A stretch of DNA of 64,000 nt, from positions 133,564 to 197,563 of the forward strand of contig CAZYQW010000119.1 of the NCBI GenBank assembly GCA_964649825.1, written 5' to 3'. The DNA is from CAZYQW01 sp964649825 (GTDB lineage Bacteria > Planctomycetota > B15-G4 > JADJEK01). Below, piece after piece: positions 24,516 through 33,840 of this stretch. Positions within the stretch are counted from its first letter, which is position 1, and every line of letters begins with the position of its first letter. The translations under genes and the position numbers were made by a program. The notes below the pieces were generated by a model that ran no database searches, had not been told where the DNA came from, and saw only the letters and a program-made list of their open reading frames with translations.

Positions 24516-26540
24516 ATGAGCTACTCGCACGAAGGTCGCACTCTCGAGAAGGTCGCCGTCATCGGTTCGGGTCAGATCGGACCCGACATCGCGCTCTACT
24601 TCGCCAAGGTCCTCGCGCCGTTCGGAGTGAGCACGGTCGTGGTCGACGTCGCGGAGGAGGCCTTGGCCCGCGGCCGCGCGAAGCTCGAGAAGAAGGTCCA
24701 GAAGGGCGTCGAGTCCGGGGCGTTCTCGCCGGAGCAGCGGGCGACGATGCTCGAGCACGTCGAGTTCACCGGCGACTACGAGCAGATCCGCGGCGCCGAC
24801 CTCGTGGTCGAGGCGGCGACCGAGGACCGCGACCTGAAGGGCCGCATCTTCGCTCGGGTCGTCGAGCTCGCGGCCGGCGACGCGATCCTCGCCAGCAACT
24901 CGTCGCACCTCGAGCCCGAGGCGATCTTCGCCGACCTCGCCGACCGGTCGCGCACCACGGTCATCCACTATTTCTTTCCGGCCGAGCGGAACCTGATGGT
25001 CGAGGTCGTGCCCGGCGCGGAGACGGATGAGGGCGTGACGCGATGGCTCCTGTCGTTCTACGAGGCGATCGGCAAGGTCCCGATCCGCGTCGGGTCGCGC
25101 TACGGCTACGCGCTCGACCCCGTGTTCGAGGGGCTCTTTCTCGCCGCCGCCCTGATGGCGGAACGCGGCGTCGCGACCACGAAGCAGATCGACGTGGTCG
25201 CGACCCGGGCGCTCGGGATGACGGTCGGCTCGTTCACCGCGATGAACCTGACCGGCGGAAATCCGATCACGGCGGTCGGGCTCGACCACTACACGTCCAA
25301 GATCAACCGCTGGTACCGGACCCCGCGCATCCTGAAGGAGCGGGTCGCCAGCGGTGAGCCGTGGGACGTGCCGAAGCGAGGCGAGGTGGTCGACGTCGGC
25401 GACGAGCTGGCGAAGCGGATCACCGACGAGCTGCGCGGAGCGTACTTCGGCATCGCCGCCGAGATCGTCGACGCGGGCCTCGCCTCCGTGGCCGACTTCG
25501 ACATGGCGCTCGAGCTCGCGCTCGACATGAAGCCCGCGTTCCGCTTCATGAACGAGCTCGGCACCGCCGAGGCGCTCCGGCTGGTGCGCGCCTACGCGGA
25601 GCAGAACCCAGGTTTTCCCGTGCCGGCCGGTCTGACGGAGCTCGGCGAGAAGGACGCACCCTGGTCGATTCCGGTGATCCAGCGGCGCGACGAGGACGGC
25701 GTCCGCGTGTTGACGATTCGCAGACCGAAGGTGCTGAACGCGTTGAACCAGGCGGTCTTCGACGAGCTGCGTGAAGCGGCCGCGCAGGCCGAGGCCGACC
25801 CCGCGGTCCGCGCGGTGGTGCTGACCGGGTTCGGCAAGAAGGCGTTCGTCTCCGGCGCCGACGTTCATTTCCTGGCGCGAATCGAGACGGCACAGCAGGG
25901 CGCGGCTACGTCGGCCGACTCGCAGGGCGCGATCCAGGCGCTCGCGGACCTGTCGAAGCCGACCGTCTGCGCGATGAACGGCCTCGCGTTCGGCGGCGGC
26001 AACGAGCTCGCGATGGCGTGCACGATGCGCATCGCCAAGAAAGGCCTCCGCCCGCTGGCCGGTCAGCCGGAGACGAACCTCGGCATCATCCCGGGCGCGG
26101 GTGGCACCCAACGCCTTCCCCGCCTCATCGGCATCGAGCGTGCGGCGATGCTGATGCGGACCGGCCGGCCGATCAGCTCGGCCGAGGCGCTCGAGCTCGG
26201 CCTGATCTCGGAGGAGGTCGACGGCGATCTCGTCCCGCGGGCGGTCGAGCTTGCGCGCGGCCTCGCCGACGGCACGGTCGCCCGACCGGCGTTCGAGACC
26301 GGACCGCTCTCCGACGTCCCCGCGTCGCTGCCGGACGTCGACATCGGCCACCGCAGCCGGCGCGTCGACGAGATCCTGTGCCGGACGATCCTCGGCGGCG
26401 CGAGGCTCGCGTTGAAGGGCGGGCTCGCGCTCGAGGCCCAGGCGTTCGGCGAGGTCTGCGAGACGAAGGACATGCGGATCGGCGTGGAGAACTTCCTGAA
26501 GAACGGCCCGCGCGCGAAGGCCGAGTTCGTGCACGCGTAG
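24516..26540 (+). CDS. Bifunctional 3-hydroxyacyl-CoA dehydrogenase / enoyl-CoA hydratase, dehydrogenase first
   Basis: This 674-residue fusion carries two steps of beta-oxidation or of a related CoA pathway. Residues about 10-390 are the NAD-dependent dehydrogenase: GSGQIG at 17-22 (instead of the usual GAGxMG), ASNSSHLEP, and HYFFPAERNLMVEVV with the catalytic histidine. Residues about 400-650 are a crotonase domain with TIRRPKVLNALN, SGADVHFLA, FGGGNELAMACTMRIA and NLGIIPGAGGTQRLPRLIG, which contains the glutamate/glycine catalytic loop. In FadB/FadJ the crotonase domain comes first; the reverse order is known from archaeal and some bacterial crotonyl-CoA hydratase/3-hydroxybutyryl-CoA dehydrogenases. 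The protein has no thiolase neighbour here. Confidence 0.92.
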   Translation: MSYSHEGRTLEKVAVIGSGQIGPDIALYFAKVLAPFGVSTVVVDVAEEALARGRAKLEKKVQKGVESGAFSPEQRATMLEHVEFTGDYEQIRGADLVVEAATEDRDLKGRIFARVVELAAGDAILASNSSHLEPEAIFADLADRSRTTVIHYFFPAERNLMVEVVPGAETDEGVTRWLLSFYEAIGKVPIRVGSRYGYALDPVFEGLFLAAALMAERGVATTKQIDVVATRALGMTVGSFTAMNLTGGNPITAVGLDHYTSKINRWYRTPRILKERVASGEPWDVPKRGEVVDVGDELAKRITDELRGAYFGIAAEIVDAGLASVADFDMALELALDMKPAFRFMNELGTAEALRLVRAYAEQNPGFPVPAGLTELGEKDAPWSIPVIQRRDEDGVRVLTIRRPKVLNALNQAVFDELREAAAQAEADPAVRAVVLTGFGKKAFVSGADVHFLARIETAQQGAATSADSQGAIQALADLSKPTVCAMNGLAFGGGNELAMACTMRIAKKGLRPLAGQPETNLGIIPGAGGTQRLPRLIGIERAAMLMRTGRPISSAEALELGLISEEVDGDLVPRAVELARGLADGTVARPAFETGPLSDVPASLPDVDIGHRSRRVDEILCRTILGGARLALKGGLALEAQAFGEVCETKDMRIGVENFLKNGPRAKAEFVHA

Positions 26541-26583
26541 CCAAGGCGCTCCCTCGTCCCGCCGACGGCCGGCGCGGCGCGAG

Positions 26584-28872
26584 TCAATCCTCGAGCAGCT
26601 TGGTGCAGACCTCGATGCCGCGCTCGTGATACCCAGTGTCCCGCTTCAGGTCGAGGTCGGAGTACGCTGCCTCCACCTCGCGCCGGGACTCGAAGTAGCG
26701 GATGGAGGTCCGATGAAGCTCGATGCAGAGCCGCGCCGCGCGGCGCCGGCAGCTCTCGCCGTCGAACGTGAACTCGTCCGCGCTCGTCAGCACCTCCTGC
26801 ACCACGACGATCGCCTTGCGGAACTTGTCGATCCGATCGCGGGCTTTCTTCGGCGGCTCCAGCTCGCCCGCCTCGGCGAGCGCTTGGCCGGCCAGCAGCA
26901 GCGCGAGCAGCCGGTCCGGTTCCTTCCGGTTCTTTCCGTACGCCTCGAGCTTCCGCTCGACCTTCACCAGGCTCGTCCGGTTCCCGCGTGCCGCGGAGTA
27001 TTCCTCCAGGAGCGCGCCGAGGGCGTCGGACGCGTCCCCGGCGGCCGGAACCGCCCCCCCATCGATGACGCCGGGTGCGGCGAGCGGCGGGACGGAGTGT
27101 CCGCGATCGAACCGATCGTAGGTCTCGAAGCAGAGCGTCACGATCGCCGTCGAGTAGACGCGGCCGCCGCGGTGGCCCCATGGATCGGCCTCCGGGTCCC
27201 ACGAGCCGCGCGCGTCCCCGGTGCGCCGTTGTGCGGCGAGGAGCACGGTGCGCAGGCTCCGCTCCCACTCGTCCCAGCCACGGCCCCCGATCTGGTGCAT
27301 GACGAGGGTGCCGTGGTACCAGTAGTAGTAGTCGACCGAGCCACGCTCCGGTTTGCCCCGCGGAGGGCACGCCAGGAGCAGGCTCGTTCCGCCGGTCAGG
27401 GTCTGGCTCCCGGGCCGCTCGCCGAGGAGGAGCCGGATCTCCATTCCGACGGCCGTCATCGCTTCCGTTTGGGTCTCCGGCCAGCGATCGTTCGTCCCCG
27501 GCTCGCGCGCCGACCAGCCGCCCCGCGAGAGGTACCCGGTCCGGAACGTCGTCGCGTGCGTCATCTCCTCGATGAAGCCCTTCGCGCCGTCGAAGGCGCG
27601 CGGGTCGACGTCGAGCCCGAAGTCGCGACCGGCGATGAGCGCCGCGACCATCCAACCCGTCACGGACGTGTCGTTGGTCCCGTCCGGCGGGTACGCGTAG
27701 CGCCACGCGGCGCCCTGGTTCCGGGCGGCGAGGACGAAATCGATCGCGCGCTGCGCGACCTCCTTCAGCTCCATCCAGTGCGACAGGCCGTACCCCTCCG
27801 CGAGCGCCTGCGCCGCGATCGCGTGGTCGTAGAGGAACGCTTGGTGCGATCCGACGCGGCCGATGCAGCCGGTCTTGCGATCCTGCATCGACGCGAGATA
27901 CTCGAGCCCGCGCCGGACCACGCCCGCGTGCTCGCCGAAGTCGGCGGAGTGGCCCGCGCCGAGGAACGCGAGCAACGCGAGCCCGGTGACGCCGACGTCG
28001 TGCGACGAGTCGCCGGCCCCGGTGCACGCATCGACCGTGCAGCGCTCGTCGAAGCGCGCGCACGACCAATTCCCGTGCGGGTACTGATGACGCACCAGCC
28101 AATCGAGTCCGGCGTCCACGGCGCGACGCGTATCGGGCGGTCCGCGACGTCGGGCGGGCCGGGCCGCGTAGCGGCCGACGAATCGGTTCGCGACCGGCGT
28201 CTTTGCCGTGGGCGCAGTGGGCGCGGTGGGCGCATCGCCGGTCGCGTCGGTTTCGGCCGGCTCCGCTCCGTGCTGAGTCGTCGGTTCGGGTTCCGGCTCG
28301 GGTGCGGCTTCGTCGTCCGGCGCGGGGAACGAGTCGACGTTCGCGGGGTCCTCGCTCGGATCTTCGCCGGCCGGTGTGACGTCGTGTTCGCGCGCGTTCG
28401 CGACCGAGGCCGGAGGCGCGGCCGCGGGGGGACCGGGCGTCGCGTCCTGCGCCAGCGCCGTCCCGTACGAATCCGCCGCGCCGCCGGCCGGCCGCGGCTC
28501 GTCCGCCGGAACGCGAGGTCGGGGCGGAGGGGACTCGGGTCGAGGCCGCGGCGATCCGCCCGCGTCGACCCGCGGGTCGACGGCGGCGGGCAGGGCCGCC
28601 TCGGACCGCGCGCGCGACGGGTCGAAGCGCGTGGTCAGGACGTGATGGACCGCCGAGTGCGCGCCGAAGCCGAGAACCACGAGCACCAGGACGCCGATGA
28701 TCCGACCGGCCCAACGACCGCGCTTGCGCCGTGCGGAGGCCCGGGTCGTTCCGGTTCCGCGCGATCGCCGCGGCCCGCAGTCCGGGCAGACGACGCGTCC
28801 CGCGATCTCGACGGCGCTCTCGTTGCGCGCGATCGATCGATGGCACGCGTCGCAGAACCGCGGCTCCAACAT
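26584..28872 (-). CDS. Membrane-anchored zinc-ribbon protein with alpha/alpha-toroid (squalene-cyclase-like) domain
   Basis: The 762-residue protein starts at an ATG with GGAGAG eight bases upstream. Residues 8-33 form a zinc ribbon (CDACH and CPDCG). A single membrane helix follows (IIGVLVLVVLGFGAHSAV, about 57-75), then a long proline/alanine/glutamate-rich disordered linker. Residues about 240-560 carry repeats of the prenyltransferase/squalene-oxidase toroid type (VDAGLDWLVRHQ, HDVGVTGLALLAFLGAG, VRRGLEYLASMQD, YDHAIAAQALAEGYG, YSTAIVTLCFETY). No DxDD cyclase motif is evident, so it is probably not a terpene cyclase. Such toroid proteins are common in planctomycetes with unknown function. 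A helical C-terminus ends the protein. It is the third gene of a minus-strand operon. Confidence 0.85.
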   Translation of the reverse strand: MLEPRFCDACHRSIARNESAVEIAGRVVCPDCGPRRSRGTGTTRASARRKRGRWAGRIIGVLVLVVLGFGAHSAVHHVLTTRFDPSRARSEAALPAAVDPRVDAGGSPRPRPESPPPRPRVPADEPRPAGGAADSYGTALAQDATPGPPAAAPPASVANAREHDVTPAGEDPSEDPANVDSFPAPDDEAAPEPEPEPTTQHGAEPAETDATGDAPTAPTAPTAKTPVANRFVGRYAARPARRRGPPDTRRAVDAGLDWLVRHQYPHGNWSCARFDERCTVDACTGAGDSSHDVGVTGLALLAFLGAGHSADFGEHAGVVRRGLEYLASMQDRKTGCIGRVGSHQAFLYDHAIAAQALAEGYGLSHWMELKEVAQRAIDFVLAARNQGAAWRYAYPPDGTNDTSVTGWMVAALIAGRDFGLDVDPRAFDGAKGFIEEMTHATTFRTGYLSRGGWSAREPGTNDRWPETQTEAMTAVGMEIRLLLGERPGSQTLTGGTSLLLACPPRGKPERGSVDYYYWYHGTLVMHQIGGRGWDEWERSLRTVLLAAQRRTGDARGSWDPEADPWGHRGGRVYSTAIVTLCFETYDRFDRGHSVPPLAAPGVIDGGAVPAAGDASDALGALLEEYSAARGNRTSLVKVERKLEAYGKNRKEPDRLLALLLAGQALAEAGELEPPKKARDRIDKFRKAIVVVQEVLTSADEFTFDGESCRRRAARLCIELHRTSIRYFESRREVEAAYSDLDLKRDTGYHERGIEVCTKLLED

Positions 28873-28964
28873 CGAAGGGCTCTCCAGCCAGCTCCCGTAC
28901 GACTCCGGTCGCGATCCTAGCAGCTCGCGCCAGCGTTGTCGCCGCGCCCTTCGTAACGGGGTGG

Positions 28965-29561
28965 TCACCCGCCGGAGTCGTAGAGCGAGGCCGGACCGTC
29001 CCGGGGATCGATCGCTCCGAACGTCCGCACGACCCGGACCACCCGCGCCGTCGCCCGCAACGCCAGGCGCAGGTGCGGCGCGAACGGCGGCTGCTCGCCG
29101 CGCGCGGCTCCGGCGCGGGCCGCCGCGACGACGTCGTCGGGACCGTGCACGAGCGGGTCGGCGGGCAGCGCGTCGTATTCGCGCCGGAACTCGGTGGTCG
29201 GGGCGAGGAACCCGCGGAGTCCGTGGCGCGCCGCGAGGAACGCCTGGAGTCGAATGCACGCCAGTTCCCGCGCGACGTCGCGGTCGCTCCGATTGTCGAG
29301 GCCCCAGTCCGGACGCCGCCAGGCCGCCTCGCCTTCGACCAGCGCGTGGCAGAGCTCGTGGAACACCATCTGCGCGAGGGAGTCGTCGGGATCGAGCGAC
29401 GCATGCTCACCAACGAACAACGTCCCGGCGCCGTCGGTCGACGCGTACACGTCCGGAGTCCGTTCGACGCGCAGGCCGACGCGGCCGGCGCACTCGGTCC
29501 ACACCACGTCGAGCGGGTCGCGGTAACGGTGTCGGATCAGCCGCGGCGGTTGCTGGTCCAT
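28965..29561 (-). CDS. Small HExxH-type putative metallopeptidase
   Basis: The 198-residue protein has a zinc-peptidase motif FHELCHALVEGE, with His68, Glu69 and His72 and a candidate third ligand at Glu76 or further on. It is preceded by a segment shaped like an edge strand (ASTDGAGTLFVGEHASLDPDD). There is no signal peptide or membrane helix, so it is probably cytoplasmic, and I cannot assign a named family. The start at 29561 lies inside the 3' end of a 54-residue ORF (25-bp overlap), and the toroid membrane protein follows 92 bp downstream. These three genes probably form one transcript. Confidence 0.7.
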   Translation of the reverse strand: MDQQPPRLIRHRYRDPLDVVWTECAGRVGLRVERTPDVYASTDGAGTLFVGEHASLDPDDSLAQMVFHELCHALVEGEAAWRRPDWGLDNRSDRDVARELACIRLQAFLAARHGLRGFLAPTTEFRREYDALPADPLVHGPDDVVAAARAGAARGEQPPFAPHLRLALRATARVVRVVRTFGAIDPRDGPASLYDSGG

Positions 29562-29701
29562 CGATCCAAGGTCTCGAGCGTGGCCGCGTCGTCGAGCTCG
29601 AGCTCGGCGCCGCGCGGGTCCTCGGCCACCGGCCAACGCCGCGACGCGTCGATGATCGCGGACTCCCGGCCGTCCGAGCGGACCAAGCGGCGGTACTGCA
29701 T
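29537..29701 (-). CDS. Small uncharacterised protein (54 residues) ahead of the HExxH peptidase
   Basis: This short ORF begins with ATG at 29701 (GGGAG ten bases upstream) and reads MQYRRLVRSDGRES..., ending ...LETLDRWTSNRRG. It has an acidic centre (RGAELELDDAATLETL) between basic ends. Its 3' end overlaps the start of the peptidase gene by 25 bp in another frame, which suggests translational coupling. Support comes from the position, the ribosome-binding site and the typical G/C third positions; no homology is claimed. Confidence 0.5.
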   Translation of the reverse strand: MQYRRLVRSDGRESAIIDASRRWPVAEDPRGAELELDDAATLETLDRWTSNRRG

Positions 29702-29732
29702 CGTCCATGCTCCCATGCGGGGGGGAGCGGGC

Positions 29733-29738
29733 TATAAT
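29733..29738 (+). promoter_or_regulatory. Possible minus-10 box in the divergent promoter region
   Basis: A perfect TATAAT preceded by GC lies 33 bp before the radical SAM gene start at 29771 and about 30 bp from the divergent small ORF. The reverse strand of the same site reads TTATAG. No good minus-35 box is seen in either direction. Confidence 0.4.
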
Positions 29739-29770
29739 CCCCGGGTCGTTCCCGCCCCGCAAGGCCGCGC

Positions 29771-31210
29771 ATGAAGATCAGCATCGTCAACCCTCACATC
29801 CCCGTGTTCCAGCGGAACTACGCGTTCCGCAAGACCCGGCGGTGGCAGCCGCTGTCGACCGCGATCGTGGCCGGGTGGCTGGAGCGGCACGGGGGATTCG
29901 AGATTCAGTTCATCGACGCCCACGTCATGGACTGGGACGACGCCGAGGTGGTCCGTCGCGTCCGCGAGTTCGGCCCGGACGTCCTCTACTACTCGACGGA
30001 GAGGACCGACGCCTGGGAGCTGCCGATCCCGGACACGTCGTACATCGAGGGCTTCTTCGCCGAGCTCGCCCGCTCGGGCGAGAAGCCGCGGCACGTCCTG
30101 CTCGAGGGTCCCCACGGATCGATTTTCCCGGCGGACATGCTGCGCCGGCTCCCGCCGGTGGACGCGTGCCTTCGCGGCGAGACCGAGCCGGTCTCGTTCG
30201 CCGTGCTCGGCGCGCTCGCGCGCGGCGATGGGCTCGACGGCATCCCGTCGGTCAGCCACCGCCGGCCCGACGGCTCGATCGCGCACAACGAGGACGACCC
30301 GAGCCCGCTCAAGTACCGCGACTTCCCCTCGCCGGCGTGGCACCTGCTGCCGATGGATCGCTACCGGGACACCGCCGCCCCCGGCGTCCCGTTCGCGATG
30401 CTCGAGACCTCGCGCGGCTGCCCGATGCCGTGCGGATACTGCTACAAGCAGATGTTCGGCGACCGCCAGAGCAAGCGCGATCCGGCTCAGGTGCTGGACG
30501 AGGTGCAGGAGGTCGTCGAACGGTACGGCGTCCGCCGGATCATGTTCCAGGATCAGATCTTCACCCTCGATCGCCGGCACACCGCTGCGGTCTGCGAGGG
30601 TCTCATCGCGCGCGGCCTCGCCGAGAAGATCGAATGGCGCTGCCAGACCCGCTTGAACGGGATGAAGAACGAGCTCCTGAAGCTGATGCACGACGCCGGA
30701 TGCGTCGAGATCTACACCGGGCTGGAGACGGGCAGCGACGCCATCCAGAAGGAGATCTCGAAGCTGACGCTCGAGGAGTTCCTGAACTACCGCGACTACG
30801 GCGAGTCGATCGGGCTTCGCATCAGTCCGAACATGATCCTGGGACTGCCCGGCGAGACCTACGAGACGGCGATGGAGTCGATCCGCTTTTTCCACCGCCT
30901 CGGCATCGCCATGGCGCCGAACGTGAACATCACGTACCCGATGACCCGCTACTACCACGACGCCACCGAGCGCGGCGACTTGGCCGGGAACGGGTGGGAC
31001 GAGGTCGTCGAAGGGGCCGGACTCGTCGGAACGGCGCTCGACAAGCCGACGATCGATCGGATCCGCGTCAAGGCGGAGCGACTCAATCGGCTGCTGCGCT
31101 ACAAGAAGAAGGCGTGGAAGCTGTTCGGCGTCGAGTACGGCCGCAGCGCCGCGGAGAAGCTGCTCGAGGCACGGGGCGAGACGGTGCTGCGGAAGGTCGC
31201 GCTCACCTGA
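29771..31210 (+). CDS. B12-binding-domain radical SAM enzyme
   Basis: The 479-residue protein has an N-terminal cobalamin-binding-like domain (about 1-150; it lacks the DxHxxG motif, as many relatives do) followed by the radical SAM core. Its cluster ligands are Cys217, Cys221 and Cys224 in RGCPMPCGYC. FQDQIFTLDRRHT, YTGLETGSD and LGLPGETYETAMESIRFF are standard HemN/Elp3-like positions in this class. Members usually carry out methylation or carbon-skeleton modification of lipids, cofactors or natural products; the substrate is unknown here. Its stop overlaps the stop of the convergent rlmK-like gene by 8 bp. A second enzyme of this class is encoded at 38187-39755. Confidence 0.88.
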   Translation: MKISIVNPHIPVFQRNYAFRKTRRWQPLSTAIVAGWLERHGGFEIQFIDAHVMDWDDAEVVRRVREFGPDVLYYSTERTDAWELPIPDTSYIEGFFAELARSGEKPRHVLLEGPHGSIFPADMLRRLPPVDACLRGETEPVSFAVLGALARGDGLDGIPSVSHRRPDGSIAHNEDDPSPLKYRDFPSPAWHLLPMDRYRDTAAPGVPFAMLETSRGCPMPCGYCYKQMFGDRQSKRDPAQVLDEVQEVVERYGVRRIMFQDQIFTLDRRHTAAVCEGLIARGLAEKIEWRCQTRLNGMKNELLKLMHDAGCVEIYTGLETGSDAIQKEISKLTLEEFLNYRDYGESIGLRISPNMILGLPGETYETAMESIRFFHRLGIAMAPNVNITYPMTRYYHDATERGDLAGNGWDEVVEGAGLVGTALDKPTIDRIRVKAERLNRLLRYKKKAWKLFGVEYGRSAAEKLLEARGETVLRKVALT

Positions 31211-32165
31211 CTCGGAGGCGAAAGCAGCTCCGCACGTGGCGGCTGCCCTCGAAGTCCTTCGGGATCGTGGCGCGCGTGACGTCGCGGATCTCGAAGCGCG
31301 CGAGGCCCTCCCGGTCGAGGCGAAAGCGCCGCCGGTTGTTCGAGAACACGATCTCGCCGCCGTGCGCGAGCACCCCCGCCGCGCCCTCGAGGAGCCGGAC
31401 GTGATCGCGCTGGACGTCGAAGCTCGCCTGCATTCGCTTCGAGTTGCTGAACGTCGGCGGGTCGACGAAGATCAGGTCGAATCGTTCCCGCGGCCGTGAC
31501 TCGAGCCAGTCGACGCAGTCGGCGCGGAGGCGTTGGTGCCGCTCGAGCGACACGTCGTTCAACGCGAAGTTTCGCGCCGCCCAGTCGAGGTAGCGCGACG
31601 ACAGGTCGACCGACAGGCTCGACCTCGCCCCGCCGACCGCCGCGTGCACGGTCGCGGTGGCGGTGTAGCAGAACAGGTTCAGGAAGCGCTTGCCGCCGGC
31701 CTCGCCCCGGATCTGCTCGCGAACCGAGCGGTGATCCAGGAAGAGCCCCGTGTCGAGGTAGTCGTCCAGGTTGATCGCGAAGCGGCAGGGACCCTCGCGA
31801 ACGACCGCGTACTCGTCCCGTTCGTCGATCCGCCGGTACTGCGTCGACCCGGCTTGCCGCCGTCGAGTCTTCACGTGCAGATCGGGCGCCGCGACCTCGA
31901 GAACGACGCGGACCGCGGTGAGGAAGTCGCGCCGCCGGGCATCGACGCGCTCGGGATCGACCTGGGCCGGCGCCTCGTACTCATGCACGTGGACGTGGCG
32001 TGCGTAGCGGTCGACCACGAACGCGAACTCGTCCAGGTCGCGGTCGTAGACGCGATAGCACTCGACCTCGGCGCGGCGCGCCCACTTCGAAAGGTGGCGG
32101 ACGTTCCTCCGGAGGCGGTTCTCGACCGCGGCGCCGTTGCTCGTCTCGTAATCCCGTGCGGTCAT
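31203..32165 (-). CDS. Class I SAM-dependent methyltransferase, RlmK-like (23S rRNA m7G)
   Basis: The protein is 320 residues from the ATG at 32165 and corresponds to the C-terminal (RlmK) half of the E. coli RlmKL fusion. RRNVRHLSKWARRAEVECYRVYD, VHVHEYEAPAQVD and INLDDYLDTGLFLDHR are close to that protein. The SAM loop FLNLFCYTATATVHA and the catalytic-region DLIFVDPPTFSNSKRM are intact. RlmK makes m7G2069 in E. coli 23S rRNA. The RlmL (THUMP-containing) half is absent, so this is a stand-alone enzyme. Confidence 0.85.
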   Translation of the reverse strand: MTARDYETSNGAAVENRLRRNVRHLSKWARRAEVECYRVYDRDLDEFAFVVDRYARHVHVHEYEAPAQVDPERVDARRRDFLTAVRVVLEVAAPDLHVKTRRRQAGSTQYRRIDERDEYAVVREGPCRFAINLDDYLDTGLFLDHRSVREQIRGEAGGKRFLNLFCYTATATVHAAVGGARSSLSVDLSSRYLDWAARNFALNDVSLERHQRLRADCVDWLESRPRERFDLIFVDPPTFSNSKRMQASFDVQRDHVRLLEGAAGVLAHGGEIVFSNNRRRFRLDREGLARFEIRDVTRATIPKDFEGSRHVRSCFRLRVR

Positions 32166-32404
32166 TGCGGTATTCCGACGGGGAAGCGACGTTCCGTTCT
32201 CACAATGAAACCCGGGCATAAGTCCCCTCCGCCGCCCCTGTTATCAACGTTGTCCAAGATCGACTAACAAGACTTCGTCGCCGTGTCAATCCAACTTCGG
32301 GCACGTTTCCGATTTCAGGTTAAAGTTCCGGCAGAGAACGAGGAAGGGCCGCCCCGGCCGGGGTCGGCCAGTGATTCCCCTACCACAGCGGAAAGGTGTA
32401 GGCG

Positions 32405-33829
32405 ATGCGGTATTCCTCTTCTCTCATGACGGCGGCGCTTCTCGCCGGTGTCCTGGCCTCGAGCGCGAGCGCTCAGGTCGATCTCCATGCGGCCCTCATG
32501 AACGGGGCCGAGCTGACGTACGCCAACGCGACGGCGATCGCCACGATCGCGGTCGACAACGTCGGCGATCCCCTCGCCGGCGACTACACGGCCGAGGTGA
32601 TCCTGACCGACGACCTCGTCGTGGACCCCGGCGACCGCATCTTGCGCACGCTGGCGAGCAACGTTCTCGGCCCGCAGACGATCACGGTCGACGTTCCGTC
32701 CGACGTCCCGAGCGGGAAGTACGTGTGGGTGCTGCGCGTCCAGCCCGCCGCCGGCGAGACGAACCTCGCAAACAACGTCGTCTTCGGCAGCGTGGTCAAC
32801 GTCGTCACGGTCGACGTCGCGCTGAACGATCCGTCGCCCATCACCGCGTTCGTCGCCGCCAACGACGAGCGGCTTGACCCGATCACCGTCACCGTCACCG
32901 TCGACAACGTCGGCACGCCGGGAAGCATCGTCGTCTTCACCATCGAGGCGCTGGCCGCCGCGCCATGGCTCCAGATCGAGCCGCCGTCGAGCTTCGCGAT
33001 CGCCGGCCAGCCGGGCAACGACATCGAGCTCATCCTCGACCACACCGGGCTGGAGTCCGGCACGTACTCCACGACCGTGCGGTTCACGAACTACCAGATC
33101 CCCGAGGACGTCGAGGATCTCGAGGTCACGCTCACCGTGGGTCCGGCTCGCTTCGAGCCCGGCGACAAGTTCCGCGGCCAGATCAGCCTCGGCGGCGACA
33201 CGGACGAAATCACCTTCGTCGGAGTGAAGGGCGAGCGCGTCGGCCTCGACGTCCGCGCCACCAGCGGCGACCTCCGGCCCCGCCTCACGTTCATCGATCA
33301 GGACGGCGTGGTCGAGAGGATCATCACCTGGAAGCACAGCGACCAGTACGTGAAGAAGACGCACAAACTGAAGCGATCCGGCGAGTACGCCGTCATCATC
33401 GACGGCGCGGCGGGGACGTTCGGCGCGTACACGGTGAAGACCGGCCGCAAGATGCCGAAGCTTGCGCTCTCGCGCGTCGTGAAGGTCAAGAACCCGAACA
33501 CCGGTCCGTCCCCGCTCGCCGGCTTCGTGTCGATCCCGGTCCGGCTGCTGCCCGGCGCGACCCTCGAGTTCAGCGCGGATCGGAACGGCGCGTTCGCCGG
33601 ACCGCTGGTCGTGGGACTCGTCAAGCCGGACGGCGGCGTCTTCGACGTCAACCCGTTCATGACCATCGAACCGAGCGGCGACGTGACCATCGGCGGGGTG
33701 GCGATGGACGAGGCCGGCGAGTTCGGCATCGCCATCGGCGGATTCGGCCCCAACAAGAAGGAGAAGGTGAAGGTGCGTGTGCTCCCGGTCCAGCCCCCCC
33801 AGGGCCGGGGAAGGATCTACTTGAAGTGA
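32405..33829 (+). CDS. Exported beta-rich protein with CARDB-, BACON- and PPC-like domains
   Basis: A signal peptide (MRYSSSLMTAALLAGVLASSASAQ) is followed by beta-rich modules. Residues about 25-140 resemble a CARDB-like adhesion domain (TAIATIAVDNVGDPLAGDYTAEV, AGETNLANNVVFGSV). Residues about 150-250 carry APWLQIEPPSSFAI and DIELILDHTGLESGTYSTTVRF, the BACON/Ig-like pattern. After it comes a PPC-like domain (GDTDEITFVGVKGERVGLDV). The 474-residue protein has no recognisable enzyme motif, so it is probably a secreted or surface structural protein. It follows a 239-bp intergenic region upstream of which rlmK is divergently transcribed, and it is followed by a hairpin at 33841-33884. Confidence 0.75.
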   Translation: MRYSSSLMTAALLAGVLASSASAQVDLHAALMNGAELTYANATAIATIAVDNVGDPLAGDYTAEVILTDDLVVDPGDRILRTLASNVLGPQTITVDVPSDVPSGKYVWVLRVQPAAGETNLANNVVFGSVVNVVTVDVALNDPSPITAFVAANDERLDPITVTVTVDNVGTPGSIVVFTIEALAAAPWLQIEPPSSFAIAGQPGNDIELILDHTGLESGTYSTTVRFTNYQIPEDVEDLEVTLTVGPARFEPGDKFRGQISLGGDTDEITFVGVKGERVGLDVRATSGDLRPRLTFIDQDGVVERIITWKHSDQYVKKTHKLKRSGEYAVIIDGAAGTFGAYTVKTGRKMPKLALSRVVKVKNPNTGPSPLAGFVSIPVRLLPGATLEFSADRNGAFAGPLVVGLVKPDGGVFDVNPFMTIEPSGDVTIGGVAMDEAGEFGIAIGGFGPNKKEKVKVRVLPVQPPQGRGRIYLK

Positions 33830-33840
33830 GTCGAGACCGA

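Noticed and set aside
26584..28872. Active squalene or terpene cyclase
   Set aside because: The toroid repeats are present but no DxDD or QW-type catalytic motif is evident, and the protein has a zinc ribbon and long linker.
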